Assembly: GCA_964449115.1 (NCBI GenBank)
Contig: CAYUXW010000017.1
Span: 1-35,159, forward strand
DNA: 35,159 nucleotides
Origin: UBA1783 sp964449115
GTDB lineage: Bacteria; Bacillota_I; Bacilli_A; Erysipelotrichales; Erysipelotrichaceae
Direction: 5' to 3'
Positions 8,973 to 16,322 of this stretch are shown here, one piece after another; position 1 is the first letter of the stretch, and each line of letters begins with the position of its first letter. Both the position numbers and the translations under genes were made by a program. The notes under the pieces are model-generated. The model saw only the letters and a list, made by a program, of their open reading frames with translations, ran no database searches and had not been told where the DNA came from.

Positions 8973-10338
8973 TACTAATTACCTCCAACACAAATGGATC
9001 AGCTTCAGTTCCTGTTCCTGAAGTTATCATAATCTGCCCATTTAAACAGATTACCGGTTTGATATTAGCCGTTTCCTTAACGTTGACATATTTGATTAGA
9101 TTTTCGTTAATTACACAGACCAGCTCATCAGATTGAGTGCCGTTATTTGATATGTATATATTTTCATTACCCTTTAAATGCTTGTAGCTGATGTTTGGTA
9201 TTGACACATAGCATTCTATTTCATTCTCATAACAGCTTTCTCTATAATCGTATTCACCGATATATGGAAAAGTGCCATAGGTCCAAGTTTTAAGCACCAG
9301 ATACTGTTGATAATTTTCTAATTCTTCAATAAACTCGCTATTTAAATATTGACCTAGACCACTGTTCAAGTTGAGATAGTTTTTAGAGCCAAACCCAACA
9401 GCGTAATCTTCACCATCTTTTTGAATTACACCAGACAGTATTAGAATTACATTTCTATTCTCATCAACTGATTCTACCTGCCACTTCATATCCGAATATT
9501 GAATGTAAGAGCCAACAGGAGCATCAAGCGCTTTTTCAAGTTCGGTTTCCAACAATATAAATGGATTTTCTTTAGTTCCATCACCTGTTCTAGCAATAGT
9601 CGAACTGCTTAATGTTAAAACCGGTCTGACACCTATGGTCAGTGAGTCTGAATAGGAAATACCTACCGCCCCTTCTTCATTGATAAGATAATACTTGTTT
9701 TCACCGTTTCTGTTAGCCAGCCAAAAACTTTCACCATTATTTAAGTAAGATTTTTGACCTCCAGCTGCCATATATTCTTTTAACGATAGTAAACCAAATT
9801 TGTTAAGATCTGGATTTTCATTACATATATGGTTATCAAAACTATCGAATTGACAGACACAACTTGCATTTTCTACTAAAAAACTAGAGTTTTTAACAAT
9901 CTTTTCATAAATCCCTGTGTTTTCCATTTCTGACTGATTCAGCCAGTAAGAAACAGATGTATTATAAAATACATCTTTTTCAAATAAAGGCATAACCGTT
10001 ATTGCTTTTTCAGCAATTATCTTGATGTTTTTATTGACATCTATTGACATTATACGGTACAAATTCCCCGAAACAGAAATATAGTTATTACTGATATTAC
10101 CCACATAGGTATATGTGCCATCCTCATTTTCCATCAGTCTGTCAGTAGAAGTATAATCTATTCTATCTACCAAAACTGTTGATAAAAATGAATAGCTGGC
10201 ATTGTTATAGATGGTATAAACCTTATGTTTAAAATATATTAATCTTCCCATATAGAAAGCTAAAATACCTACTATCAGTATCGTGTTTACTATTTGGAAA
10301 CCTTTTTCTTTTGTAATCTTTACCCTCTTTTTTGCCAT
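8965..10338 (-). CDS. Secreted/anchored protein with two related C-terminal modules
   Basis: I cannot name the family with confidence; it resembles DUF6273-like extracellular proteins. From Met1 (position 10338) there is a basic start, a membrane helix at about residues 17-34, then an extracellular region. Two similar modules end alike: GVRPVLTL followed by GDGTKENPFIL, and IKPVICLN followed by GTGTEADPFVL. The first also has YWLN and FWLANRN. Cysteine pairs (CVC, and CYENEIEC) suggest disulfides. The frame is open to 10395, but AAGGA before 10338 sets the start. It is the first gene of the polysaccharide operon and may bind or present glycans. Confidence 0.75.
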   Translation of the reverse strand: MAKKRVKITKEKGFQIVNTILIVGILAFYMGRLIYFKHKVYTIYNNASYSFLSTVLVDRIDYTSTDRLMENEDGTYTYVGNISNNYISVSGNLYRIMSIDVNKNIKIIAEKAITVMPLFEKDVFYNTSVSYWLNQSEMENTGIYEKIVKNSSFLVENASCVCQFDSFDNHICNENPDLNKFGLLSLKEYMAAGGQKSYLNNGESFWLANRNGENKYYLINEEGAVGISYSDSLTIGVRPVLTLSSSTIARTGDGTKENPFILLETELEKALDAPVGSYIQYSDMKWQVESVDENRNVILILSGVIQKDGEDYAVGFGSKNYLNLNSGLGQYLNSEFIEELENYQQYLVLKTWTYGTFPYIGEYDYRESCYENEIECYVSIPNISYKHLKGNENIYISNNGTQSDELVCVINENLIKYVNVKETANIKPVICLNGQIMITSGTGTEADPFVLEVISNE

Positions 10339-10365
10339 AATAAAATTCCTTTTATATCCTAAGAA

Positions 10366-10374
10366 ATAATAACA
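10366..10374 (-). promoter_or_regulatory. Extended -10 promoter candidate for the polysaccharide operon
   Basis: On the minus strand TGT precedes TATTAT, about 28 nt before the first start codon of the locus, with TTCTTAGG just downstream. No clear -35 exists because a hairpin occupies that position. The core resembles the promoters at 13385 and 14590. Confidence 0.4.
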
Positions 10375-10380
10375 TAAATA

Positions 10381-10400
10381 AAAGAGTGTTTCCACTCTTT
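10381..10400 (-). terminator. Hairpin between deoD and the polysaccharide operon
   Basis: An 8-bp stem (AAAGAGTG against CACTCTTT) carries a GAAA tetraloop on the minus strand, followed by TATTTATG. It probably ends deoD transcription, though the T tract is broken. It lies immediately upstream of the operon promoter candidate. Confidence 0.6.
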
Positions 10401-10403
10401 ACT

Positions 10404-10511
10404 TTACTTCACATCACATCCCATAGATTTGATAATCTCTGGATATCCTGTAGCAATTATACTGCTGACATAGTCGTTCAGCTTATTTTCGTACTCTAAA
10501 CGGACTGTTTT
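10404..10511 (-). pseudogene. Short protein-like remnant after deoD
   Basis: Between deoD and the hairpin, one minus-strand frame encodes about 35 residues with plausible composition (LEYENKLNDYVSSIIATGY, then PEIIKSMGCDVK and stop) but has no start codon and is cut by a stop upstream. It looks like the tail of a lost gene. I cannot identify the parent family. Confidence 0.3.
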
Positions 10512-10533
10512 TCAATTGCACAGCAATAGAGTA

Positions 10534-11259
10534 CTACTGATAATTTTCAGCCAATCCTAAAGCAATCTCCATCATTCTGGTAAATGAGTTTTGTCTTTCT
10601 TCAGCTGTTGTCAACTTTTGAGTAACAATATTGTCTGATACAGTTAGCAAACATGCTGCTTTTTTACCTAAATGATTGGCATTGGCAAATAAAGCAAATG
10701 ATTCCATTTCAGCACAGATACAATTGTAGTCATTTACCGCTTTATTGAAATTAACTTCCGCAACATTTTCACCATAGTAGAAATTGTCGCTTGAATTAAT
10801 TCTTCCTTCAATCATATGATATCCCAATTTTTTTGCTGATTCTTTAAGTTCAGCATTTAACTCTGCATTTGGATAAATGATTTTATCTTCATAACCACAG
10901 AATTGTTTAGCATATGTTGATTCAGAATACGCACTATCACCTAAAATAACTTCGTATAGATCAATATCCGCTTTCATAGCACCAGTAGAACCAATACGGA
11001 TAATTGCTTCTACACCATAGAAAGAAAACAATTCATACGAATAGATGCCAATTGAAGGCATTCCCATACCAGAACCCATAACTGAAACTCTATTTCCTTT
11101 GTAGGTTCCAGTAAAGCCTAACATACCTCTAATACCATTGAATTGAACAACATCTTCCAGATATGTTTCAGCTACAACTTTTGCTCTCAATGGATCTCCA
11201 GGCATCAAGACCAATTTAGCGATATCGCCCATATTTGCACTAATATGCGGTGTACTCAT
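10534..11259 (-). CDS. deoD: Purine-nucleoside phosphorylase
   Basis: A hexameric phosphorylase that splits purine (deoxy)ribonucleosides with phosphate for base salvage. Diagnostic stretches are STPHISANMGDIA (nucleoside-binding His near the N terminus), VLMPGDPLRAK, GSGMGMPSIGIYSYEL with the phosphate-binding Gly-rich loop, IRIGSTGAM, CAEMESFALFA (MES ribose contact), and LLTVSDNIVT with the catalytic Asp. Its 241 residues match the family. AAGGAGGA precedes the ATG and a good promoter lies just upstream, so it is probably transcribed on its own. Confidence 0.97.
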   Translation of the reverse strand: MSTPHISANMGDIAKLVLMPGDPLRAKVVAETYLEDVVQFNGIRGMLGFTGTYKGNRVSVMGSGMGMPSIGIYSYELFSFYGVEAIIRIGSTGAMKADIDLYEVILGDSAYSESTYAKQFCGYEDKIIYPNAELNAELKESAKKLGYHMIEGRINSSDNFYYGENVAEVNFNKAVNDYNCICAEMESFALFANANHLGKKAACLLTVSDNIVTQKLTTAEERQNSFTRMMEIALGLAENYQ

Positions 11260-11313
11260 TTTTTAATCCTCCTTAATGAATATAATTTTAAAATTATTTT
11301 GCTTCTTTTAAAT

Positions 11314-11343
11314 ATTTTATCAAATATATCTTGTAGTTTTCAA
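11314..11343 (-). promoter_or_regulatory. deoD promoter
   Basis: On the minus strand TTGAAA (11338-11343) and TAAAAT (11314-11319) are separated by 18 bp. It starts right behind the stop codon of the histidine kinase gene. Confidence 0.7.
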
Positions 11344-11348
11344 TTGTC

Positions 11349-12707
11349 TTAACTCTTTTCAGACTTCTTTTTTTCTGCTTTAGGTTTATTTTTAGCTTCG
11401 ATTCTAAAAATGACACCTTTTTCAAGATTTTCAGCTACAATTGAAAAATCATAAGCGTTACAGACCTTATAACAGATGCTTAATCCTAGCCCAAATTTTC
11501 CTTTATCACCCTTTTCAAAAGGTTTGAAAAGAGTATTTACTCTTTCTGTTGACATTGGTGGACCATCATTAGCAATAGAAAGATAATATGGCTCTAATAC
11601 TACTGTTATATTACTTTCTGCATATCTTAAAGCATTATCTAACAGATTAGATAAAACAACTCGCCAGCTCTCCTCATCGCCCTTAAAGGTAGCTGGACTC
11701 AAATTTTTAATAACTGTAAGTTCTGGTCTGATCATCTTGAATGAAACTAAAACATCGTTGATTAAATTATACATATCAGTAGTTTTATCAGTTTCTTTTT
11801 CCTGATCCATAACATAGTCAAGTCGATTTAAGAATAATAGACTATAAACCTTTTTTTCTAACCTGTCAGCATTTTCAACAATTACATCAACGCTCTTTTC
11901 CAAAGTGTCATATGGATAAATACCATCCTTGATACTTTCAGCATAAGATTTGATTGTCGCAATTGGGGTCTTCAAATCATGAGAAATATTTTGAATCATC
12001 TCCTCTTTTGTTTCTTCCTGACGCTTGATTTCTTTATGCATGCCAACCAGAGCAGCTGCCAGATCACCCAATTCATCTTTTCTTTCAATATTCAATACCG
12101 CCTTGTCATCACCCTGTCTTATTTTGGCAATATAGTTTTGCATCTGTAAAAGCGGAGTAATAATAGTAACAACCCAGATTGTCAACAAGATAAAGATAAC
12201 GCCAAATACTATTGCACTGATATTAGAAACGTTGCTTAAAAGATCATTTTCAATTGCTTTACCATAGGCTTCACCAATGATAGAAATTACTTCATATGGT
12301 CCTTCTACATTGGAATAATAGTAATAATACTTTTTACCATTTACTTCAAAACTGCTTTCTATCCAGCCAGTATCGTTTTCTGAGGCAATTTCATTTACTT
12401 TGCTTACAAAGTTGTCTGTCAATCTGCCACCATAGTATTTGATACATTTATCATCAGAATAGACGAAATGAATAACATCAGCATCATAGGCTAAATCAGA
12501 AAACCCACTATCATCATTTAGCGTCTTAACTAGACTTTCCTGTGATCGATGTAAAAGTGACATAACCTGATTTACCACAAAATCATCAATATTACCTCTT
12601 AAATAAACCGAAAAGAAAAAGATCAGCACTACACCAAAAGTCACAATAATGATGCTGACCTGTTGAAATAATGATACGTCTGTTATTGATTTTAAAAACC
12701 TTCTCAT
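11349..12707 (-). CDS. Sensor histidine kinase
   Basis: A membrane sensor kinase of the OmpR/HisKA class. In order: membrane helix at about residues 17-36, an extracellular sensing loop of about 120 residues rich in Tyr, second helix at about 160-182, a HAMP segment, an H box (NISHDLKTPIATIKS) with the phosphorylated His near 244, an N box (LSNLLDNALRYA), a G1 box (IANDGPPM) and a G2 box (GKFGLGLSI). The last residues are Lys-rich. Start and stop with the response regulator share one base (TAATG), so the two are translationally coupled. The signal is unknown. Confidence 0.95.
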   Translation of the reverse strand: MRRFLKSITDVSLFQQVSIIIVTFGVVLIFFFSVYLRGNIDDFVVNQVMSLLHRSQESLVKTLNDDSGFSDLAYDADVIHFVYSDDKCIKYYGGRLTDNFVSKVNEIASENDTGWIESSFEVNGKKYYYYYSNVEGPYEVISIIGEAYGKAIENDLLSNVSNISAIVFGVIFILLTIWVVTIITPLLQMQNYIAKIRQGDDKAVLNIERKDELGDLAAALVGMHKEIKRQEETKEEMIQNISHDLKTPIATIKSYAESIKDGIYPYDTLEKSVDVIVENADRLEKKVYSLLFLNRLDYVMDQEKETDKTTDMYNLINDVLVSFKMIRPELTVIKNLSPATFKGDEESWRVVLSNLLDNALRYAESNITVVLEPYYLSIANDGPPMSTERVNTLFKPFEKGDKGKFGLGLSICYKVCNAYDFSIVAENLEKGVIFRIEAKNKPKAEKKKSEKS

Positions 12708-13363
12708 TATCCTAATTTATAACCATAACCATGTAAGGTATTAATATTAAGTTTAGGCATTTTCTTTCTTAATCTTCTCAGGGTATCATCAACAACTCTG
12801 TCTGAACCATAATACCCTTCTCCCCAGACAGCTGTAATAATACTTTCTCTTGATAAAGCAACACCTTTTTTATGAACAAACAGCATTAGCAGATCAAATT
12901 CTTTCGTTGTCAAATCAATAATTGTTTCTCCATCACTGGTAGTTCTTTGAGTTTCATTGATTGCATAGCCATCAATGACAAACCTTTCTTCCTGGCGATA
13001 AAACCTCTGCATTATTTTATTGACTCTTAAAACAACTTCTTTCATATTAAAAGGTTTGGTAATGTAGTCATCACTGCCTTTTTCAAGTCCAATAATTCTA
13101 TCAAATTCCTTATCTCTGGCACTGATAAAAATCATCGGCACATCATCTCTATGGATTTTGATTGCTTCAAATAAATCGAACCCACTTTTTTCATCCAGCA
13201 TTATATCCAATAGCCACAAATCAATTTCTTTATCACCAGCATGCTGTAAAGCTGATTCATATGTATAAAAAGAATTAACCAGATATCCTTCTTTTTCCAG
13301 GTATCTTTTCATCAATTCATTCAAATCTTTTTCATCATCGACGATTGCAACCGTTCTTTTCAT
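12707..13363 (-). CDS. OmpR-family response regulator
   Basis: An N-terminal receiver domain has the acidic pair Asp9-Asp10, phosphoacceptor Asp53 in LWLLDIMLD, Ser81 in FISARD and Lys103 in DYITKPFN. The C-terminal winged helix shows the usual TTKEFDLLMLFV, then RRLRKKM and the closing TLHGYGYKLG. The length of 218 residues is typical. AGGTGAT stands before the ATG. It is cotranscribed with the downstream sensor kinase. Likely targets include its own promoter and that of the DUF4349 lipoprotein, because these two promoters share an extended sequence. Confidence 0.95.
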   Translation of the reverse strand: MKRTVAIVDDEKDLNELMKRYLEKEGYLVNSFYTYESALQHAGDKEIDLWLLDIMLDEKSGFDLFEAIKIHRDDVPMIFISARDKEFDRIIGLEKGSDDYITKPFNMKEVVLRVNKIMQRFYRQEERFVIDGYAINETQRTTSDGETIIDLTTKEFDLLMLFVHKKGVALSRESIITAVWGEGYYGSDRVVDDTLRRLRKKMPKLNINTLHGYGYKLG

Positions 13364-13384
13364 TTACATCACCTACTTAAGATT

Positions 13385-13414
13385 ATTGTAACATAAAACA
13401 TACTTGTTAGTTAA
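13385..13414 (-). promoter_or_regulatory. Promoter of the two-component operon
   Basis: On the minus strand TTAACT (13409-13414) and TACAAT (13385-13390) are 18 bp apart, and TGT precedes the -10, making it extended. The surrounding bases closely match the promoter at 14590-14620. Confidence 0.65.
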
Positions 13415-13452
13415 TCTTATAAATACCACTGGAAATGATTTTCTCCCCTAAG

Positions 13453-13482
13453 AAAAACTGCTGTCGAAATTCTCGACAGCAG
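13453..13482 (-). terminator. Rho-independent terminator of the DUF4349 gene
   Basis: A perfect 10-bp stem (CTGCTGTCGA against TCGACAGCAG) with a 5-nt loop is followed on the minus strand by TTTTTCTT. It is GC-rich for this genome and well placed 17 nt after the stop. Confidence 0.92.
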
Positions 13483-13498
13483 AAGCTTATTATTTTTA

Positions 13499-14404
13499 TC
13501 ACTCTTTTTCAATTATATCTGTTTTTTCTTCTTTAGTTTTCTTTTCCTTCTTTGGTGCATTTTTTCTTTTCTTGATAACAAAGTAAGCAAGTCCACCAAC
13601 TGGTAACCAGATAGGAACACCTGCGATAACCAGAATTACTGCATATTGAATAATAGAAACCAATGCACTGGTACTTCTTACGATACCCGATTTCAAATAG
13701 TAAAGGAAATCTTCAAAACTTAAAGCGCTGAATTCAATTTCCTGTGAAGTTTGAATCACATCCTCATACTCTGAAATATCTAATCTAATAGTAGAATAAT
13801 CAATTAAAGAATCCCATAATTTAAACTGACCTTTCAGTATTTCAATTTCAGTAGTTGTCCTGTTGATTTCATATTGAATTCTTAACATTTCTTCTACATT
13901 TGCAGCCTTATCAAAAAATTCCTGATATTTGGCTAATTCTTTTTCCAATTGTTTCAATCTGATGTCAGAATCATAATATTCATTAGTTATGTCCTTGGTA
14001 GTGATATTAAGATATTTAACATCTTCACTTTCATTCAGTTTATCCAGATAAACATCAAGATTATCAGCAGGAATTTTAAACTCTACTGTAATTGTAGTGT
14101 AATAATTTCCTTCATTTCGGCTGATGTCTGTCTGATAACCACCGAATTCTTTAACAAGATCCAGAATGTTCTGGTAAGAATCATTTACATTCTTTGTCTT
14201 GATAGTAGCTGAGCCATTTTTAATTAATTTTAATTCTTCATTAATTGGTTTTTTGGCTATCTCTTCATCTGTTGGACCATTAATTCCACTATACTCATAT
14301 TCCTTGTTAGCATAGCCGCTGTCAATATCCCTTGGTGGTTCTGATTTACTACAGCCGGCAATCAATAGAGCCAGCAATATAATAATCCATAACTTTTTCT
14401 TCAT
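13499..14404 (-). CDS. DUF4349 lipoprotein
   Basis: The N terminus is a lipoprotein signal: MKKK, hydrophobic core, lipobox LIAGC with Cys18. The body matches DUF4349: LIKNGSATIKTKNVNDSYQ, GGYQTDISRNEGNYY, TVEFKIPADN, a coiled-coil region at about residues 150-200 (LKQLEKELAKYQE, EIEILKGQFKLWD), then YSTIRLDISEYE. A C-terminal membrane helix at about 248-272 is followed by a Lys/Glu-rich cytoplasmic tail. The protein is thus tethered at both ends outside the membrane. The family has no settled function; an envelope role is inferred from the architecture and the nearby two-component system. Confidence 0.9.
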   Translation of the reverse strand: MKKKLWIIILLALLIAGCSKSEPPRDIDSGYANKEYEYSGINGPTDEEIAKKPINEELKLIKNGSATIKTKNVNDSYQNILDLVKEFGGYQTDISRNEGNYYTTITVEFKIPADNLDVYLDKLNESEDVKYLNITTKDITNEYYDSDIRLKQLEKELAKYQEFFDKAANVEEMLRIQYEINRTTTEIEILKGQFKLWDSLIDYSTIRLDISEYEDVIQTSQEIEFSALSFEDFLYYLKSGIVRSTSALVSIIQYAVILVIAGVPIWLPVGGLAYFVIKKRKNAPKKEKKTKEEKTDIIEKE

Positions 14405-14477
14405 TTTTTCTCCTCGTTTACCTCTTCTGGTATTTTAATATTTCAATTATCCTTTGCTGCTTATTACACAGCTTTCA

Positions 14478-14544
14478 ATGATGACAAAAATTATGGGAAA
14501 CTATTTATTAATTAAGCCAAATAAATAACCCCATTTTTCATCAT
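14478..14544 (-). repeat. Imperfect 67-nt inverted repeat in the DUF4349 leader
   Basis: Arms ATGATGA (14478-14484) and TCATCAT (14538-14544) close a long hairpin. Further pairing follows, including a perfect 8-bp inner stem TATTTATT/AATAAATA (14502-14509 with 14520-14527) and a GGG/CCC block. It lies in the roughly 180-nt leader between the promoter at 14590 and the start at 14404. It could be a regulatory leader structure or an old miniature element. Confidence 0.5.
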
Positions 14545-14589
14545 CGATATTAAAATTATTCCCTTCTTATACAATATCCACCTAAGAAT

Positions 14590-14620
14590 ATTGTAACATA
14601 AAAGCCTATTGGTTAGTCAA
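14590..14620 (-). promoter_or_regulatory. Promoter of the DUF4349 lipoprotein gene
   Basis: On the minus strand TTGACT (14615-14620) and an extended TGT-TACAAT (-10 at 14590-14595) are 19 bp apart. The -35 overlaps the last codons of the DUF402 gene. It shares most of about 37 bp with the two-component promoter at 13385-13414. Confidence 0.6.
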
Positions 14621-15139
14621 TTGTTTTAAATATTGTTGAAAATGATTTTCTACATATTGACGATTAAAAGGTTTTATCTGATTTTCAATATCTTCCATTA
14701 TTTTGTGCATTTCGTTTTTAATTATAAAATCTATTTCTTTCGGATAACTCATCGATTCAGAATGTCTTTCATACTCATCCTCGTCTAGAGTAATTATCGT
14801 ATTATCAGAAAAAATCTTAAAATCCAAATCATAATCAATGTATTTCACTGCTTCTCCATCATACAAAACTGGTGAAGCCAGATTACAATAGTAATAAATA
14901 CCATCACTTCTAATCATAGCCATGACATTAAACCATCTGTCAGTGTAAAAATATCCTATGGCAGGCTCTCGAGTAAACCATTTCCTGCCATCTTTTTCAA
15001 TTACCCAGGTTTTATTAGTGACAATTACATAATGCTTTTCATCACTTTCCAGAACAAAACCCTGATCCCATGTCCGATTTAAAGAACCATCATGTTTAAA
15101 AGATTGAATATAAACTGAAGAATTTTTTTCTGGATACAT
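14606..15139 (-). CDS. DUF402 nucleoside di/triphosphatase-like protein (Ntdp type)
   Basis: This matches the staphylococcal/bacillary DUF402 proteins of about 175-180 residues described as nucleoside di- and triphosphatases. Key stretches are IQSFKHDGSLNRTWD, DGRKWFTREPAIGYF, WFNVMAMIRSDGIYYYCNLASP and KYIDYDLDFKIF, whose conserved Asp, Glu and Arg residues form the phosphatase site, and DEYERHSESMSYP. The protein is soluble. It begins 10 nt after thiT stops and probably shares the thiT transcript, which would place it under the TPP riboswitch. No terminator follows it. Confidence 0.9.
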   Translation of the reverse strand: MYPEKNSSVYIQSFKHDGSLNRTWDQGFVLESDEKHYVIVTNKTWVIEKDGRKWFTREPAIGYFYTDRWFNVMAMIRSDGIYYYCNLASPVLYDGEAVKYIDYDLDFKIFSDNTIITLDEDEYERHSESMSYPKEIDFIIKNEMHKIMEDIENQIKPFNRQYVENHFQQYLKQLTNQ

Positions 15140-15149
15140 CTTTTCCTTT

Positions 15150-15653
15150 CTATTTCAACAGTGGTGTTATTTTTTCATATAACAATGGCACAATAATCAG
15201 ATCCATTATCATTGTTGGAATAATGTATGAAGCATTGTAAGATAATGAGCCCCAAAACGGAACTTCCCATACAACAATTCCCGCAATTGTTGAAAACGCA
15301 AGTCTTATCAGACTAGTAATTATAATACCACAATATAACTTTTTATAGTTAGGAAACAGACTGCTTAAACCATATACTGCATAAGCAAACAGATAATCAA
15401 AAAGGAAACTGAACATCCCATAATAATTGACTGAGCCAGTCACCAGCATTAACAATACTGCAACCACACATACTACTACCCCTTTTTTCCAACCTAAATG
15501 ATAACTTGATAATAGTAAGGCAATTGTTCCCAGCGATAGTCTTCCGCCCTGAGGCATCACAAACAAATTGAAAGTGTTGGCGATAAAATCTAACACTACA
15601 AATAATGCTCCATATAAAGCAATGTAAACTAAACTTTTAATTTTTTGATTCAT
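15150..15653 (-). CDS. thiT: Thiamine transporter, ECF S component
   Basis: ThiT is the substrate-binding membrane subunit of an energy-coupling factor importer for thiamine. The 167-residue product has six hydrophobic helices. MPQGGRLSLGTIALLLSSYHLGWKKG at about residues 33-58 is the most family-specific part, and a Trp/Tyr/Asn-rich binding region (GSVNYYG, WEVPFWGSLSYN) matches thiamine-pocket residues. The frame opens at 15680, but those codons lie inside the riboswitch hairpin, so the ATG at 15653 is chosen. The EcfA/EcfT module is not in the window. The TPP riboswitch directly upstream strongly supports the substrate. Confidence 0.95.
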   Translation of the reverse strand: MNQKIKSLVYIALYGALFVVLDFIANTFNLFVMPQGGRLSLGTIALLLSSYHLGWKKGVVVCVVAVLLMLVTGSVNYYGMFSFLFDYLFAYAVYGLSSLFPNYKKLYCGIIITSLIRLAFSTIAGIVVWEVPFWGSLSYNASYIIPTMIMDLIIVPLLYEKITPLLK

Positions 15654-15678
15654 AAAAAAACACCTTTCTACAGGTGCC
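15654..15678 (-). terminator. Riboswitch expression platform: terminator containing the thiT RBS
   Basis: On the minus strand CACCT, a 6-nt loop, then AGGTG and seven T residues form an intrinsic terminator immediately before the thiT ATG. The 3' arm also supplies the AAAGGTG ribosome binding site and the T run is the spacer, so folding could stop both transcription and translation. Confidence 0.8.
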
Positions 15679-15684
15679 AAGAAA

Positions 15685-15756
15685 CTTAGATCTTCCTACG
15701 CTAGTATTAACTAGATCAGGTCTAAGGGTATTTCTCAGCATTAAGCACCCCTGTCT
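15685..15756 (-). ncRNA. TPP riboswitch (THI element)
   Basis: The minus strand carries the conserved aptamer segments in order: GGGGTGC, GCTGAGA, ATACCC, ACCTGATC, a short CTAG/CTAG helix, then TAATACTAGCGTAGG. These match the TPP riboswitch consensus closely. The 5' ACAGGGGTGC could pair with the GCACCTGT arm of the downstream terminator, giving a plausible antiterminator in the absence of TPP. It precedes thiT and probably DUF402. Confidence 0.96.
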
Positions 15757-15762
15757 GACTTA

Positions 15763-15791
15763 ATTATAGATTGTTTGGAAACAATTGTCTA
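15763..15791 (-). promoter_or_regulatory. thiT promoter
   Basis: On the minus strand TAGACA (15786-15791) and TATAAT (15763-15768) are 17 bp apart, placing initiation just before the TPP aptamer. It overlaps the divergent promoter of the sulfoxide reductase gene. Confidence 0.75.
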
Positions 15792-15795
15792 TAAT
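15767..15795 (+). promoter_or_regulatory. Promoter of the methionine sulfoxide reductase gene
   Basis: TATAAT at 15790-15795 has a weak TAGATT at 15767-15772, 17 bp upstream. The -35 overlaps the thiT -10 and the -10 overlaps the thiT -35, inside an imperfect inverted repeat spanning 15763-15795. Confidence 0.6.
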
Positions 15796-15814
15796 TAATA
15801 ACAGAGGTGTCACT

Positions 15815-16261
15815 ATGAGTCTTAATGAAAAACTAAAAACTTTTATAGCTGCTGAAAAATATCTAATTTCACTGCTTTCCAATACCAGCGCCTTTTTTAA
15901 TGAACATTTAGAAGATATAAACTGGGTAGGATATTATCTATACCAAGATAATCAGCTCATATTAGGCCCCTTTCAGGGGAAAGCAGCCTGTGCAGTTATT
16001 CCACTTAACAGGGGTGTCTGTGGCCACTGTGCAACAATTAAAAAAACAATAGTAGTTGATGATGTTCATAACTTTGTCGGACACATCGCCTGTGATAGTG
16101 CTTCAAATAGCGAAATAGTTGTTCCTATCATCATTGATAATCAACTATTTGGAGTATTGGATATTGATTCTCCAGTCAAGGCCAGGTTTACAGAGAAAGA
16201 TAAAGATATATTAGAAAAATGTGTAATTATATTGCAGGATAAAATAGAACAGCTTATCTAG
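15815..16261 (+). CDS. msrC: Free methionine-(R)-sulfoxide reductase (GAF domain)
   Basis: A small cytosolic GAF-domain enzyme that reduces free methionine-R-sulfoxide. The three family cysteines are present: one in GKAACAVIP, one in RGVCGHC and the catalytic one in HIACDSASNSEIVVP. FGVLDIDSP closes the fold. The length of 148 residues from the ATG at 15815 is standard; AGAGGTG ends 5 nt before it, so the earlier in-frame start at 15785 is rejected. An extra Cys follows GVCGH, which is not general in the family. It is a single gene, divergent from thiT. Confidence 0.95.
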   Translation: MSLNEKLKTFIAAEKYLISLLSNTSAFFNEHLEDINWVGYYLYQDNQLILGPFQGKAACAVIPLNRGVCGHCATIKKTIVVDDVHNFVGHIACDSASNSEIVVPIIIDNQLFGVLDIDSPVKARFTEKDKDILEKCVIILQDKIEQLI

Positions 16262-16278
16262 TTTGCTGTTCTTTTTTA
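16246..16278 (+). terminator. Terminator overlapping the end of msrC
   Basis: AGAACAGC (16246-16253) pairs with GCTGTTCT (16265-16272), followed by six T residues. The stop codon TAG sits in the 11-nt loop, so the hairpin begins inside the coding region. Confidence 0.75.
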
Positions 16279-16322
16279 AAATCATAGAGGATTGAAACAA
16301 TATATAATAGCTCATCCACATT

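Noticed and set aside
15654..15680. N-terminal extension of ThiT by nine codons
   Set aside because: These codons are part of the riboswitch terminator hairpin, and the ribosome binding site and homology point to 15653.
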